A DNA stretch of 64,000 nucleotides from an uncultured Alphaproteobacteria bacterium (GTDB taxonomy: Bacteria; Pseudomonadota; Alphaproteobacteria; Caulobacterales; Hyphomonadaceae): positions 1 to 64,000 of the forward strand of contig CAIKWZ010000015.1 in NCBI GenBank assembly GCA_903831255.1, written 5' to 3'. Made by a program: the position numbers and the translations under genes. Positions 1 through 9,155 of the stretch are shown here, piece by piece; the stretch's first letter is position 1; the number at the start of each line of letters is the position of its first letter. The notes beneath the pieces are model-generated. The model made no database searches and was not told the DNA's origin. It worked only from the letters and a program-made list of their open reading frames with translations.

Positions 1-228
1 AACACCGCGCCGATCGATTTCATTCTCGAGCTCCAGGGACCCGAAAGTTTTTATGATGCCGGTCGGCTCATCACGGTTCCCGCTCATGGCGAGTTCACCG
101 CCCAGGTCCGGAACACGCCCAATCCGTCGGCCGTGGGTCTCACCTTCGTGGTGATGAACACGCAGGTCGGACGCGACACCGCCCTCACTGTTCGTTATGG
201 CGCAGCACCGGCGGGTTCCGGCCGATAA
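1..228 (+). CDS. C-terminal fragment of an unidentified protein
   Basis: Only the last 75 codons are present, read in frame 1 from the first base to a TAA at 226-228. The segment looks like a small beta-sandwich end domain: it starts NTAPIDFILEL, has a LITVPAHGEF stretch and ends with LTVRY. Alternating hydrophobic residues of this kind occur at the C-termini of Sb-PDE-type PHP-domain phosphodiesterases and of some secreted hydrolases, and that is the nearest match I can suggest. No catalytic residue is inside the window, so the function is a guess. Confidence 0.5.
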   Translation, partial: NTAPIDFILELQGPESFYDAGRLITVPAHGEFTAQVRNTPNPSAVGLTFVVMNTQVGRDTALTVRYGAAPAGSGR

Positions 229-621
229 CCGGACCGGAGCCGCACCACAATCCCGGAACGACAAGGGAAGCCATCCCGAAACTTGTGAGGCTCACAATGA
301 GGGATGTCGTCAGTGAGACCGTATCCTCACCCGATCCTGCCAGGGACAAGGGACACGATCTCCGCGAGCACGGATCATGCCTCCGGCGGAAGGGGCTCAT
401 CTTGCGAAAAAACGGCTCAGAGGAAAACACAGCCAAGGATAACTGATAAAGTCGAGCGAGACGCCCGTCTCGGTGCGTCGCTTCTTGACTATGCCAAGTC
501 CGGACGAATGGACCACCAAGGCGGCAACCAACCGAAGCAGGACCGGACCAGTGAGTGAGGGTGACAGCACCAGGCCTGCAGATCAGCCCCTGAAGAGCGT
601 CCGCCTGAGTCTAAACTCAGC
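229..621. other. intergenic stretch, no gene recognised
   Basis: This stretch separates the fragment at the left edge from the 3' end of the broken AbiEii gene. Short open frames exist, but none shows a ribosome site with protein-like sequence. I see no strong hairpin followed by a T tract. Confidence 0.4.
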
Positions 622-1604
622 TCAGCGTCTCGATTTCACACTGGCGTTAGCTCGTGCAGCAACATCGGCGCAGTGCTCCATGAGCGCCCCGAACGGCGTA
701 GCGTCATCGAAAAGAAGTCCACGCTCGACCATACGGTGATAATCGCCCTCCAGCGACTTCGCTCCATCACCGACAGGAGTCAGCTGCAATCCGCCGTTCA
801 CAGCCGAAACATAATCTATAAATGTGCGCTCGGCGGTCCTCTCTGCGAAGAACATGGACTTATGGCTGGCGACAGCTTGCGCAAGTTCGCGATCGAGGAA
901 GGCGGCTTCTGCAAAGCCAGCATCGTCCAGGCGAGCCACATCGTGCCAGTGTCGCGCGAAGCGGTCGCCTTTTCCCAGAAGGTTCGTTCAGCGTCCATGA
1001 CACGAGGCTGCGCTGCCGGAAATGTGACCCCATCGATCAGGCCAGCCGCCTCGCACACGACATCGCGCAGGCTCGCAGGCTCACCCGTTGAACGTGCCCC
1101 GAACTCGAGCATCACGCTGGGGGCGACATAACCGGAGCCTGGCGACATCGTCTCATAGTCAATAAAGAGCTTCTCACCTTCAACACGAATGGACGCCGCC
1201 AGACCCTCGACAGATAGCGCCTTCGCGATAACGGGCTGGACAGCCTCTGCAACCCAACCCGGTAACCGCCGACGGATCGCGCCCGACCACCGCCGTTCCT
1301 CAGTTCGAGTTTTTGGCAGAGCATCGCCGGTTTCCCCGACCAAATCCGGCGCCAGCGCGCGAATATCGTAGATCAAATCCACGTCCTCGGAGAACCGACG
1401 GATGACGTTGTAGGCTTTCGACAGGGAGGCGCCGCCCTTGAACACCAAATGCTGGCCGATCGGTGCAGCGTAGAGGGGCGCCAACGCTCAAACTACCCAC
1501 ACATCCTTCTCCAGAAGATGCGCGGGACGACCTAGACGGTCAGCGGCAACACCCAGCGCATCCCGACGATCCTGCGCAGCCAACCCAAGAAAGGCGTCAG
1601 TCAC
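622..1604 (-). pseudogene. AbiEii/AbiGii-type toxin nucleotidyltransferase, broken
   Basis: AbiEii toxins are nucleotidyltransferases paired with AbiEi in type IV toxin-antitoxin systems. The N-terminal motif is visible: LVFKGGASLSKAYNVIRRFSED, followed by VDLIYD. Translation would start at GTG 1602-1604, overlapping the antitoxin stop codon (GTGACTGA). Two lesions break the gene. First, an in-frame TGA at about 1488-1490 falls between DVWVV and ALAPLY, where TGG would restore the frame. Second, near 963-970 the frame changes between FWEKAT and GDRFARHW. The next segment, GDRFARHWHDVARLDDAGFA, continues the family in another frame down to 622. The sequence GGCGACC lies at the junction, so loss of a short segment between two such repeats would explain it. 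Recognition is firm, and the toxin is very likely inactive. Confidence 0.85.
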
Positions 1605-2193
1605 TGACCACCTTACCCAGACTTTGCGCAAGCCATGTAGGGAGCTGCGGCGCGATCGAAGCCAGCTCACCGAACACTTTCACAGGCATCTTTGCTTTCA
1701 ACAGCCTGAGAGCATGATCCGCCCGGTCAGGGCCGAGCCAGGCAAGCGCTCGGACGGCGTCTCCCGCCGACCGGTTCGGCAACACCAATTGCCACCTCGG
1801 CGCATGTCGCAATTCAACAGTCTGATTCCCGTAGCGAAGCGTCCGACTGCGTCCGGAAGTCAGGTAGACCGAACGGACCGGAACCTGGGTTGTCAGGCCC
1901 AGAGCGTTTGCTGCGGCCGCACCGCTGACGACAATGGTTTCCCCACGCAGGGTCGCAAGCGCCTGAATGGACTGCTCGACCGAAGGCGCTCGCGTACCGA
2001 ACCGGGTCGCAACAGAACGGAGATAGACCCCCCGCCCCACACGAATGAGCCTCCCCGTCTCGGTCAGACGCGAAAGCGCCTGATCAACTGCAGCACGGTT
2101 TCCAAGGTGCAGGAACCCTTTAGCGCATACCGGCACGCCTTCGGGCAGTCGCGCCGAATGGGCTAATATTTGTTCGCTCAAGCTGGTCATCAT
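1597..2193 (-). CDS. AbiEi family antitoxin (DUF6088-like)
   Basis: This is the antitoxin half of the AbiE system, 198 residues and intact. AbiEi proteins have an N-terminal winged helix that binds their own promoter and a C-terminal domain that counters the toxin. The N-terminal third (LSEQILAHSARLPEGVPVCAKGFLHLG, then RAAVDQALSRL and RLIRVGRGVYLR) is the typical winged-helix portion. The middle (IQALATLRGETIVVSGAAAANALGL) is typical of the antitoxin core. The start is ATG ATG at 2193, directly preceded by a perfect inverted repeat. The stop overlaps the toxin start, which is the usual coupling. The partner toxin is broken, so this gene may persist as a free repressor or be drifting. Confidence 0.85.
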   Translation of the reverse strand: MMTSLSEQILAHSARLPEGVPVCAKGFLHLGNRAAVDQALSRLTETGRLIRVGRGVYLRSVATRFGTRAPSVEQSIQALATLRGETIVVSGAAAANALGLTTQVPVRSVYLTSGRSRTLRYGNQTVELRHAPRWQLVLPNRSAGDAVRALAWLGPDRADHALRLLKAKMPVKVFGELASIAPQLPTWLAQSLGKVVSD

Positions 2194-2198
2194 AACCT

Positions 2199-2232
2199 CT
2201 CTGTCAGAAAAATACTCACATTTCTGACAGAG
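2199..2232 (-). promoter_or_regulatory. inverted-repeat operator in front of the AbiEi antitoxin
   Basis: A perfect 12-bp inverted repeat, CTCTGTCAGAAA and TTTCTGACAGAG, has a 10-base AT-rich spacer. It lies 5 bases upstream of the antitoxin ATG and must cover the promoter. AbiEi antitoxins are known to repress their own operon by binding inverted repeats in this position, so the role is inferred from placement and symmetry. Confidence 0.75.
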
Positions 2233-2240
2233 TTTAAGCC

Positions 2241-2728
2241 ATCCGGCCGGAAAGCGAACGCGAAACCGAATGATGCGCGGCCCCCTTAAAGCGGCGTGAG
2301 GCCCTCGCCTCGGCGGTGGCGCCTCGGCGGGCTCATCTCAGGCCATGCAGACGTGCGCGGGGGGGCTTCGATGACAAGTCGATGGACGATGCGAAAACAT
2401 GGCGGATCTTTCGAATGCGACGGCATTCTTTATCAACAGCAGCGAAATGCATTCCGGCTTTGATCAGGGGAACTAGGACTGCAACGTCACCGACATGTTC
2501 ATCGCCGAGCTGAATACAGGGCCCGCTTCGCAGATCCAGCCCCCCCCCAGGGGACGTCGCGACAGCTCTCATCGGCATCCATTAGCCGAAGCCTGACGGA
2601 CCAGATTATTCTGCAGGGCTCTCCAGCCCAATCCGGCTTGATGAGGCGGAGCTGCCTCGTTCGATAATAGAATATCGAATTTACCGCAGATTGCCGAAAC
2701 GCGCTCAACCTGCAGGCTCAACACAGAG
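2241..2728. other. intergenic stretch, no gene recognised
   Basis: About 490 bases lie between the AbiE promoter and the end of the TonB receptor gene. The longest open frames on either strand are under 85 codons and look like chance frames. It may hold decayed sequence, but nothing I can name. Confidence 0.35.
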
Positions 2729-2758
2729 GACAGGATCCGCCTGCAGGCGGATCCTGTC
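2729..2758 (-). terminator. perfect palindrome downstream of the TonB receptor gene
   Basis: A fully self-complementary 30-base palindrome with arms beginning GACAGGATCCGCC lies 18 bases past the receptor stop codon. It would form a strong hairpin in the transcript. No clear T tract follows on either strand, so it may act as a 3' stabiliser or a weak terminator. Confidence 0.5.
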
Positions 2759-2776
2759 TTCATGCATCTGGCATCC

Positions 2777-5107
2777 TCAGAACCGGAAGCCCGCCTCAAC
2801 GCCGTAGGTCCGCGGCGGGCCATACCAGCCCGCAAAACCCTGGGCGCCGACAAGTCCGCCGCCGCTAACAAAGGCCGCGATGGGTTGGGGCGAGGCGACA
2901 ACGAAATAGCCCTCGTCCGTCAGGTTCTTCCCGTAAGCCGAGACTCTCCACGAGCCGTCTTTGGCTGCGAACCCTGCACGCAGCCCAAGAAGCGTGTACT
3001 CGGCCTGCAGCGATCGCGGATCGAGGGTGCTGTCGAGATTGCGCTCGGACACGTAGGAGGCGTCGCCGCCGACAAACCAGTCTGAAGCCGTATCCCTGAA
3101 CCCGTCTCTCCACTCCGCCGCAAGGCTCCCGGTGACTTCAGGACTGAAGGCAGGCGTGAGGCCGTTATAGTTGCAGGTGCCCGGCTTCGTCCCGTTGGCC
3201 GTCTTGCCAGAGTAGCACTGACCGGCGGAATAGTTCGTGAACTTCGCATCCATGAGACCGAGGCTGGCGCGGATGGACAGAGGATCGAGCGGATAGAACT
3301 GAGCTTCAACCTCCAGTCCCTCGACGCGTCGATCGCCGGCGTTGGCGACGATGAAGCCGGTGCCGGTGAGCGGGTTAAGGGTCGAATCCTGGAAGTCGGT
3401 GAGGTTCATGCGATAGACATCGGCATTGAGAACAAGATCTCCCGCCATCCAGACGGATTTGAAACCAACCTCGACGGTGTCGGAGTTCTCAGCCTGAAAC
3501 TCGACGGGAGTGCCCACCGCAGCAGAACGTGCGTTGAAACCGCCCGACTTGTAGCCGGTTCCACCCATGACATAGAGGAGAATATCCTCGGTCACGTCGT
3601 ACTGCACCCCGAGGGAGTAGTTGGGCTTGGTCTCGCTGCGTGAGAGCGCGCCGACCGGGTTGTTTTGGAAAACTGTCAGGAAGGCCGGAGACGAACCGGC
3701 CTTCACGCGCGTGACGAGAAAACCTTCCTTGTCGTCGGAGGAGTAACGCGCGCCGGCAGTGAGACGAAGATCATCCGTCACATTCCAGGTCGCCTGCCCG
3801 AAGAGGGCGGCCGATTGTGTTTTCTGCGAGTAGAAGAAGGAAGAGTTGTCTCCGACCAGCAGGGATCGGCCAGGCGCGGGAGGGAATTTGCGATTGCCGT
3901 GCACGCCGATCGTCAGCGAGTTCGTGTAGGTGAGGCTCTGGGAAAAGAGATAGACCCCCGCAAGATAGCTGATGGTCTGATCGACTGGCGATGCGATACG
4001 GATTTCTTCGCTCCAGCCTTCCGATCTCAGGAACTGCGAGCCCGAGGCGGTCGCCTGCGGGAGACCGTCAGCGGCCAGTTGCCGGATATCGTCTTTATAG
4101 CCGTTGTAGGCGGTGATCGAGGTCAGCGTATGTCCGTTCGCCAGATCCCAGTTGAACGAGGCTGACGCGCCATAGACATCGGTGACGTTATCGCCCTCGT
4201 AATCATCGTCCACGACATGATCGCCGCTGGTGAAGTTCCGGAAAGGCCGGCCGATGGCGGTCGCCGCAGCGAGGAAGCCGGTCGTCGCAATACCGGTGGA
4301 CGCGGTGGGGTTGATCTGATCCGCCGTGCAGCAGTTCGCATCGATGCGGGACATATAGCCGATGAAATCAGCCGTCAGCGTGTCGGAAGGCTTCCACTGC
4401 AGGCGCCCACGAACGCCCATCTGAGACTGGCCGTTGACATCATCGCCGTCATAAAGGTTCGTCTCATACCCGTCCCGGTCGGAATACCAGGCCGATACGC
4501 GGCCCGCGAGAGTGTCTGACAGGCCGCCGCCGATATATCCGCTGATCCGTTTTTCGGAGTAATCGCCAAGCCCGATGGTGACCCCCTTTTCAGCTGCCTG
4601 GGTCGGAGCGCGGGTGGTGATGTTCACGGCGCCGACAGGCGTGTTGCGACCATAGAGCGTGCCCTGGGGACCGCGCAGAACCTCGACAGAATTGACATCC
4701 TGGAGGTTGCCCTGAATGGGCCCGGCGGCGATGATATAGACCCCGTCGATAAAGATGCCGACGCTCTGCTCGATGCCTGGATTGGTTCCCGAGGTTCCGA
4801 TGCCGCGAATAAAGACAGTGGAGTTACGATTGTTGTTCGACTGCGTGATCGACAGGCTGGGGATCGACTTCGCGAGTTCGGCGACGTTGGCGATCCCGGC
4901 TTCTTCGAGGTAGTCGCCGCTGACGGCCGACACGGACATCGCGACATCCTGGATATCCTCGGTTCGCTTGGACGCCGTCACCACGATCGTGTCGCGCCGC
5001 GTCTCGAGCTGGGCCTCCTGGGCGGTCGCCTCGAGAGGGGCTCCGGCGCCAAGCAAGGCGACAAACGATGTGCTCGCAAGCGCACCGACACGAATTCTGG
5101 CGTTCAT
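2777..5107 (-). CDS. TonB-dependent receptor
   Basis: This outer-membrane receptor of 776 residues would import a bulky substrate using TonB energy. It has a signal peptide (MNARIRVGALASTSFVALLGAGAP, then ATAQE) and a TonB box-like region (DTIVVTASKR). The plug domain contains SIPSLSITQSNNNRNSTVFIRG and VEVLRGPQGTLYGRN, and a 22-strand barrel ends in the aromatic GVEAGFRF. I chose the ATG at 5105-5107 because GGGGAGAG precedes it, although the frame is open further upstream. The class resembles Sphingomonad/Caulobacter receptors for aromatic or lipophilic compounds. Its promoter carries the CGGAA-N6-TTCCG operator shared with the nearby GST and sulfatase genes, so it is probably the uptake step of that pathway. 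Confidence 0.93.
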   Translation of the reverse strand: MNARIRVGALASTSFVALLGAGAPLEATAQEAQLETRRDTIVVTASKRTEDIQDVAMSVSAVSGDYLEEAGIANVAELAKSIPSLSITQSNNNRNSTVFIRGIGTSGTNPGIEQSVGIFIDGVYIIAAGPIQGNLQDVNSVEVLRGPQGTLYGRNTPVGAVNITTRAPTQAAEKGVTIGLGDYSEKRISGYIGGGLSDTLAGRVSAWYSDRDGYETNLYDGDDVNGQSQMGVRGRLQWKPSDTLTADFIGYMSRIDANCCTADQINPTASTGIATTGFLAAATAIGRPFRNFTSGDHVVDDDYEGDNVTDVYGASASFNWDLANGHTLTSITAYNGYKDDIRQLAADGLPQATASGSQFLRSEGWSEEIRIASPVDQTISYLAGVYLFSQSLTYTNSLTIGVHGNRKFPPAPGRSLLVGDNSSFFYSQKTQSAALFGQATWNVTDDLRLTAGARYSSDDKEGFLVTRVKAGSSPAFLTVFQNNPVGALSRSETKPNYSLGVQYDVTEDILLYVMGGTGYKSGGFNARSAAVGTPVEFQAENSDTVEVGFKSVWMAGDLVLNADVYRMNLTDFQDSTLNPLTGTGFIVANAGDRRVEGLEVEAQFYPLDPLSIRASLGLMDAKFTNYSAGQCYSGKTANGTKPGTCNYNGLTPAFSPEVTGSLAAEWRDGFRDTASDWFVGGDASYVSERNLDSTLDPRSLQAEYTLLGLRAGFAAKDGSWRVSAYGKNLTDEGYFVVASPQPIAAFVSGGGLVGAQGFAGWYGPPRTYGVEAGFRF

Positions 5108-5201
5108 GCAGTCTCTCCCCTGTGTGTCCCTCGTCTGCCTCATTCGTCCTGCGGATCAATGTCGGTCCGAACACGTCAGGCATGGGATCAATTATTATTT
5201 C

Positions 5202-5252
5202 CGGAAACAGAGTTCCGCTTCTGATTAGGATGAAGAGCGCATTTAATGTCAA
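5202..5252 (-). promoter_or_regulatory. promoter with CGGAA-N6-TTCCG operator (site A)
   Basis: On the minus strand, TTGACA (5247-5252) is followed after exactly 17 bases by CCTAAT (5224-5229). Six bases further on lies the operator CGGAACTCTGTTTCCG (5202-5217), which would cover the transcription start. The same 16-base palindrome occurs upstream of the GST, DUF1330 and sulfatase genes. The receptor ATG is 94 bases downstream. Confidence 0.65.
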
Positions 5253-5360
5253 GCCGCAGGACAGACGATCATTCCCACAAGATTGCAGGGGATGACCACC
5301 TCAACCCGCTGGGGGAAAAGATGGCGGCGCAAAGAAGTCCGCCGACTGGCGCACGAAAAG

Positions 5361-5840
5361 TCAGGAGGTCGCCGGGGCCGTCAGACGCTTTTGCATAAAG
5401 ACGTTGAATTCGGTGGCGTCGTAATCGCCGAAGGGACCGCACCATTCAAAGCCGTAACGCAGATAAAGCGCATGAGCCGCCGCGAACGCCTCGCCTGTTC
5501 CCGTTTCCAGGAAGAGACTTGAGTAACCTCGCTCCAGTGCCCTTCGAATGATCTCCGTGAGAACCGCCTGCCCCACGCCCTGCCTGAGAAAGGCGGGCCG
5601 GGTGCGCATCGACTTGATCTCGCCGGCGGTCGAACTGAGGCCCTTGAGCGCGCCGCATCCGCAGAGCTGATCGCCCTTCCAGACCGACCAGAACGTCACC
5701 TCGGGCTTTCGCAGGCTCTCCAAAGCCAGCGCATGGACGGCGCCGGGCGGCGAGGCGCCGCTCATGCCAGCCAGATGCTCGGCGATCAGCGCGGCGACTT
5801 CCGGACTGGACAGATCGTCGAGACGGACCTCGAAGGTCAT
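5361..5840 (-). CDS. GNAT family N-acetyltransferase
   Basis: This is a 159-residue acetyltransferase of the GNAT fold, predicted to move acetyl from acetyl-CoA to an unknown amine. The acetyl-CoA binding motif is visible in IKSMRTRPAFLRQGVGQAVLTEIIRRAL (RQGVGQ is the Q/RxxGxG loop). It is followed by LFLETGTGEAFAAAHALYLRYGF, the usual last third of the fold. The start ATG (5838-5840) is preceded by GGAGGGCG at good spacing. The open frame continues upstream without a better start. It stands alone between the receptor and the transporter, and nothing ties it to the catabolic genes. Confidence 0.85.
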   Translation of the reverse strand: MTFEVRLDDLSSPEVAALIAEHLAGMSGASPPGAVHALALESLRKPEVTFWSVWKGDQLCGCGALKGLSSTAGEIKSMRTRPAFLRQGVGQAVLTEIIRRALERGYSSLFLETGTGEAFAAAHALYLRYGFEWCGPFGDYDATEFNVFMQKRLTAPATS

Positions 5841-6070
5841 AGGCGCCCTCCAGCGATCAGGGCCGCCAGGACACAAAGCACGACCTGCGCTGCGATCAGA
5901 TCGCGTCGAGGCTAGTCTTGGGCCCTCGCCTCGGCAAGAGGCCGATAGGCGCTCCTGCACAAGGCTCAGAGATCAGCGGGCGTCGCGAGGCCGCCCCGTT
6001 CTTGACTGGCGAGGTCGCGTCCCACGGACCTGAAGGCTCATGACGCCTCGCTCAGGCGACAGCTCGCGTC

Positions 6071-7365
6071 TCAGCCCGCCGGCGCCTTGCCCGAGGCCGC
6101 GCCCTCGGGGAGGCGCGCCTCAAGGCTCCGTCCGGCGACATAGAACCGCCAGACGGCGAACACCTTCAGAACGACGACGACAAGCAGAGCCAGACGCAGG
6201 CTTCCCGCCCCGGAGGTCGGTGCGAAGGCGTCCGACAGCATACCGATCAGAACCGGCCCCCCGCCCTGTCCGACCAGCCCCAGAACAAACAGAAGGATTG
6301 CGGCCGCCATCGCCCGCATAGCGGGCGGCGCCAGGGTCTGGATGGCGCCGTAGACCGGTCCGGTGAACGCATTGGTCAGGAAGGTCGGAATGGCGAGCCA
6401 CATCAGAGCGGTCATGAAGGTCGGCGCGCTGAAGACAAAATAGTAGAACGGGATCGTGATCAGGATCTGGAGACCGGGGATCCACGCATACCAGCGCATA
6501 CCGCCCTTTCCGAAGTAATCCGCCAGCCATCCTCCAAGAAGGTTCCCGCTCCGCTGAAGATACCGATCGTAAGGCCGAGATAAAGACCGACCTCCGCGGT
6601 TCCAAGCCCGTAGGTGCGGATGAAGAAGCTCGGCATCCACTGGGTGATCCCATAGGCGGTGAAGGCCTGAATGGTCGCGGCGATGATGAGGTCCCGATAG
6701 GCCTTCATCTTCCAGAGATGGGAAAACACCATTCGGATGCTGGGCCGATCCTCTTTGGCGACGGAGTAGGATCGGGTCGGCTCACGAACGACCAGTCCGA
6801 AAACTACGGCGAGCAGAATGCCGGGCAGACCGACCACGAAGAACGCCGTTCGCCAGTCAAAGGCCTCATTGATCCAGCCGCCTGCCGCAAGTCCCACGAG
6901 AATGCCAACCGGCACCCCGCAGCTGTAAATGGCCAGAGCCACCGCACGTTTTCCATGGGGGTAGAGATCCGCCAGCATGGAATGGGTGGGAGGACTTGCG
7001 CCTGCTTCCCCGACCGCAACCCCTATCCGGGCCAGCATGAGCTGCACGAAGTTCTGCGCAAACCCGCAGAGGGCCGTCATCGCGCTCCAGGCGGCGAGCG
7101 ACACCATGATGATCCTGCGGCGGGAGCCGCGGTCAGCCAGACGGGCCAGCGGGATGCCGAACACGGCATAAAACAGGGCAAAGGCGAAGCCCGTCAGCCA
7201 GCCTAGCTGGGAATCTGAAAGCTTGAGATCTTCCTTGATGGACTGCAGCAGGATGGAGAGGATCTGCCGGTCGACATAGTTCACCACATTGATCAGAAAA
7301 AGGAAGGCGAGCGCGATCCACGCAACCCGGGCGACAGGCGGGCTGGAAGCCTCAGTCTGGTTCAT
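6071..7365 (-). pseudogene. MFS transporter with a single-base frameshift
   Basis: This is a major facilitator transporter of the spinster/hexuronate-like group. The N-terminal part reads WIALAFLFLINVVNYVDRQILSILL, with GWLTGFAFALFYAVFGIPLARLADRGSRR (the MFS loop 2-3 signature) and GVAVGEAGASPPTHSMLADLYP. After GIFSGAGTFL the frame is lost at about 6531-6535. Restoring one C to the plus-strand CCTCC tract gives LGGWLADYFGKGG and a normal second half ending at the TGA at 6071. The repaired protein would be about 431 residues with 12 membrane segments. The start ATG has a GGGGAGAGAG site. This may be a genuine recent inactivation or a sequence error, since the rest looks unaltered. Confidence 0.85.
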
Positions 7366-7493
7366 CTCTCTCTCCCCTGAAACGTCATGCCTGTTATGAA
7401 TTTTCGGTCGGCTTTATGACGCTGAAAACAATCTACCACGCAGACGAGCCGAACGCCCCCCGGGGAGCGCCTTTTTTCCGCGGCCGCTGATCA

Positions 7494-8546
7494 TCACTGG
7501 AACAACGCATCACATCCCGTATCGCGTAGAACCCGGTCCAGTCTCTGCCGGTCATCCGAACTCAGACTGTCACGGCTCGCTCTCAGCCAGCCGAGGCATT
7601 TAACCTGATAGGCGAAGGGCTGCTGGGTCCATCGCGCTCCGTCGATGACCGTATCAACCTCCGAAGCGCCGCTGCGGATCGCCCGCTCATTGGCGAGAAG
7701 AAGGGGCGCATAGACCCGCCCGATCTCGGCGACGAGAGCCAGAAGGGTTGAAGGAAGATCAGACATCTCCACCCAGTCGCTATCCTCCGGCTCGAGCCCC
7801 GACAGATCCTCAACCGATCCTGTATATCCATAGACGCGGGGCGCCCGCTCCATGGTGACCGCCATGCTGGTCGGATCAAAGTGAGCGAGCTGGGTCAGCT
7901 GACCGAACATCCCGAAATCCGATCCGCCGGGACGGGCGCCGAGGCAGTACCGGTGGGACTTCAGATGCTCTTCGAAAATGTCGAGATAACGGTGATAGCT
8001 GGCCTCGATGATCGGCCCTGTCGTCTCGTTGGACCCGACATATCGCAGTCGCGGAATCTGACGCGAGGAAACCATGGCGCCGGCGGCGGCGAGCTCCTCA
8101 TCGCTCATGGGCTTGCGAGACCAGGTCGGCAGGACGCGGGACGCCTTGTCGATATCGGCGGCGTAAGCCCAGCGATAGTGAAACATCGCCTTGGTCAGCC
8201 ACTCATCGGCGTAATCCTCAATCAGGAGATCAATCACCTTTAAGGCGGGATCGAGCGGCCTGACAGACCGGTGCGGAACCTCGCGTTCGAACCGATCGAT
8301 CAGAGGGGTGCTGTCCGTGACTGCCTCGAGCCGTCCGTCGGATCCGGGAAGAAGAAAGGTCGGCAGCAGCGGCGGCTTCGCCATCGGTATATTCCCGGTC
8401 ACCTGCGATCCGAGCACCATGCGATAGGGAATGCGCCGGTAACGAAGGACGGCCGCCATCTTGCGGGTATAGGGAGATCCGGGAACCCCGAAGAAGGTGA
8501 GCACCCCATCCCGAAGGATCTCCTCCGCATCAAGCGTCCTGACCAT
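7494..8546 (-). CDS. enlarged glutathione S-transferase-like protein (GST A)
   Basis: A 350-residue protein begins with a thioredoxin-fold GST N-terminal domain: LTFFGVPGSPYTRKMAAVLRYRRIPYRMVLG, then PTFLLPGSDGRLEAVTDSTPLIDRFE. A long helical domain follows with the segment WLTKAMFHYRWAYAADIDKASRVLP. It is much longer than a classical GST (about 210 residues) and shares its layout with the proteins at 10717-11874 and 12041-13033, including the FHYRW segment and the end motif DTGCDALF. The SPYTRK segment supplies the likely glutathione-binding position. The substrate is unknown. It is divergent from the DUF1330 gene, with operator site B between them. Confidence 0.8.
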   Translation of the reverse strand: MVRTLDAEEILRDGVLTFFGVPGSPYTRKMAAVLRYRRIPYRMVLGSQVTGNIPMAKPPLLPTFLLPGSDGRLEAVTDSTPLIDRFEREVPHRSVRPLDPALKVIDLLIEDYADEWLTKAMFHYRWAYAADIDKASRVLPTWSRKPMSDEELAAAGAMVSSRQIPRLRYVGSNETTGPIIEASYHRYLDIFEEHLKSHRYCLGARPGGSDFGMFGQLTQLAHFDPTSMAVTMERAPRVYGYTGSVEDLSGLEPEDSDWVEMSDLPSTLLALVAEIGRVYAPLLLANERAIRSGASEVDTVIDGARWTQQPFAYQVKCLGWLRASRDSLSSDDRQRLDRVLRDTGCDALFQ

Positions 8547-8645
8547 AGGCTCATCCTCCCGTCCCGACGTATGTCATCCCCGCCGGACGACCGGCGAAGC
8601 GCTTTTGGACAGGCTAATTGAAAACGCCGGGAAACAAAAGTAAAG

Positions 8646-8661
8646 CGGAGTTGAGATTCCG
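8646..8661. promoter_or_regulatory. operator site B between GST A and the DUF1330 gene
   Basis: CGGAGTTGAGATTCCG matches the shared palindrome CGGAA-N6-TTCCG at nine of the ten arm positions. It lies in the 156-base divergent promoter region, 41 bases upstream of the DUF1330 start. One site could control both directions. Confidence 0.5.
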
Positions 8662-8702
8662 GTATAGAAACAAACGGGATCCCTGAACGAGGAGAGACGA
8701 GG

Positions 8703-9155
8703 ATGGAGCTTCACAACGCCCTGATGCCGAACCCGGACGTCGCCGAGCGATTTCGCGCGAGCACCGATCCGACCCCTGTGGTCATGGTGAACCTCCTCAG
8801 GTTCAGGCCGAAGGCGGTTTATGCGGACGGCCGGCCGAGCGATCTCACGGGCGAAGAAGCGTTCATGGTCTATTCCGCCGCGATGAATAAGATCGTGACC
8901 GGATTTGGCGGACGCTTCGTGATCTCGGCGCTCATCGACGAACTGGTGATCGGCTCGGGAGACCTTGTCTGGCACAGGATCGCGATGGTGGAGTATCCCT
9001 CGCGGCAGGCCTTCATCGCCGTCGCCTCCTCGCCCGAAGTGAAAGAGGCTGCAGTCCATCGCCACGCGGGCCTTGAGGGCCAGCTTCTGATTTCGACGCG
9101 TCTGCAGTCTCTCCTGGGAAAGCCGGTCGGCGCGGGCGAAAGGGCCTCGGCATGA
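8703..9155 (+). CDS. DUF1330 domain protein
   Basis: This is a 150-residue protein of the DUF1330 family, a ferredoxin-like small-protein fold often found in catabolic clusters and without an agreed function. Family features are PVVMVNLLRFRPKAVYADG near the start, a long central strand-helix portion with GGRFVISALIDELVIGSGDLVWHRIAMVEYPSRQAF, and EVKEAAVHRHAGLEGQLLI near the end. GGAGAGACGAGG precedes the ATG. The stop overlaps the ATG of the acyl-CoA ligase (ATGA), so the two are translationally coupled and probably act in the same pathway. Confidence 0.85.
   Translation: MELHNALMPNPDVAERFRASTDPTPVVMVNLLRFRPKAVYADGRPSDLTGEEAFMVYSAAMNKIVTGFGGRFVISALIDELVIGSGDLVWHRIAMVEYPSRQAFIAVASSPEVKEAAVHRHAGLEGQLLISTRLQSLLGKPVGAGERASA

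Noticed and set aside
7388-7435. A fifth copy of the CGGAA-N6-TTCCG operator upstream of the MFS gene
   Set aside because: The area contains TTTTCGG and CGTCAT/ATGACG words, but no match to the arms at the correct spacing.
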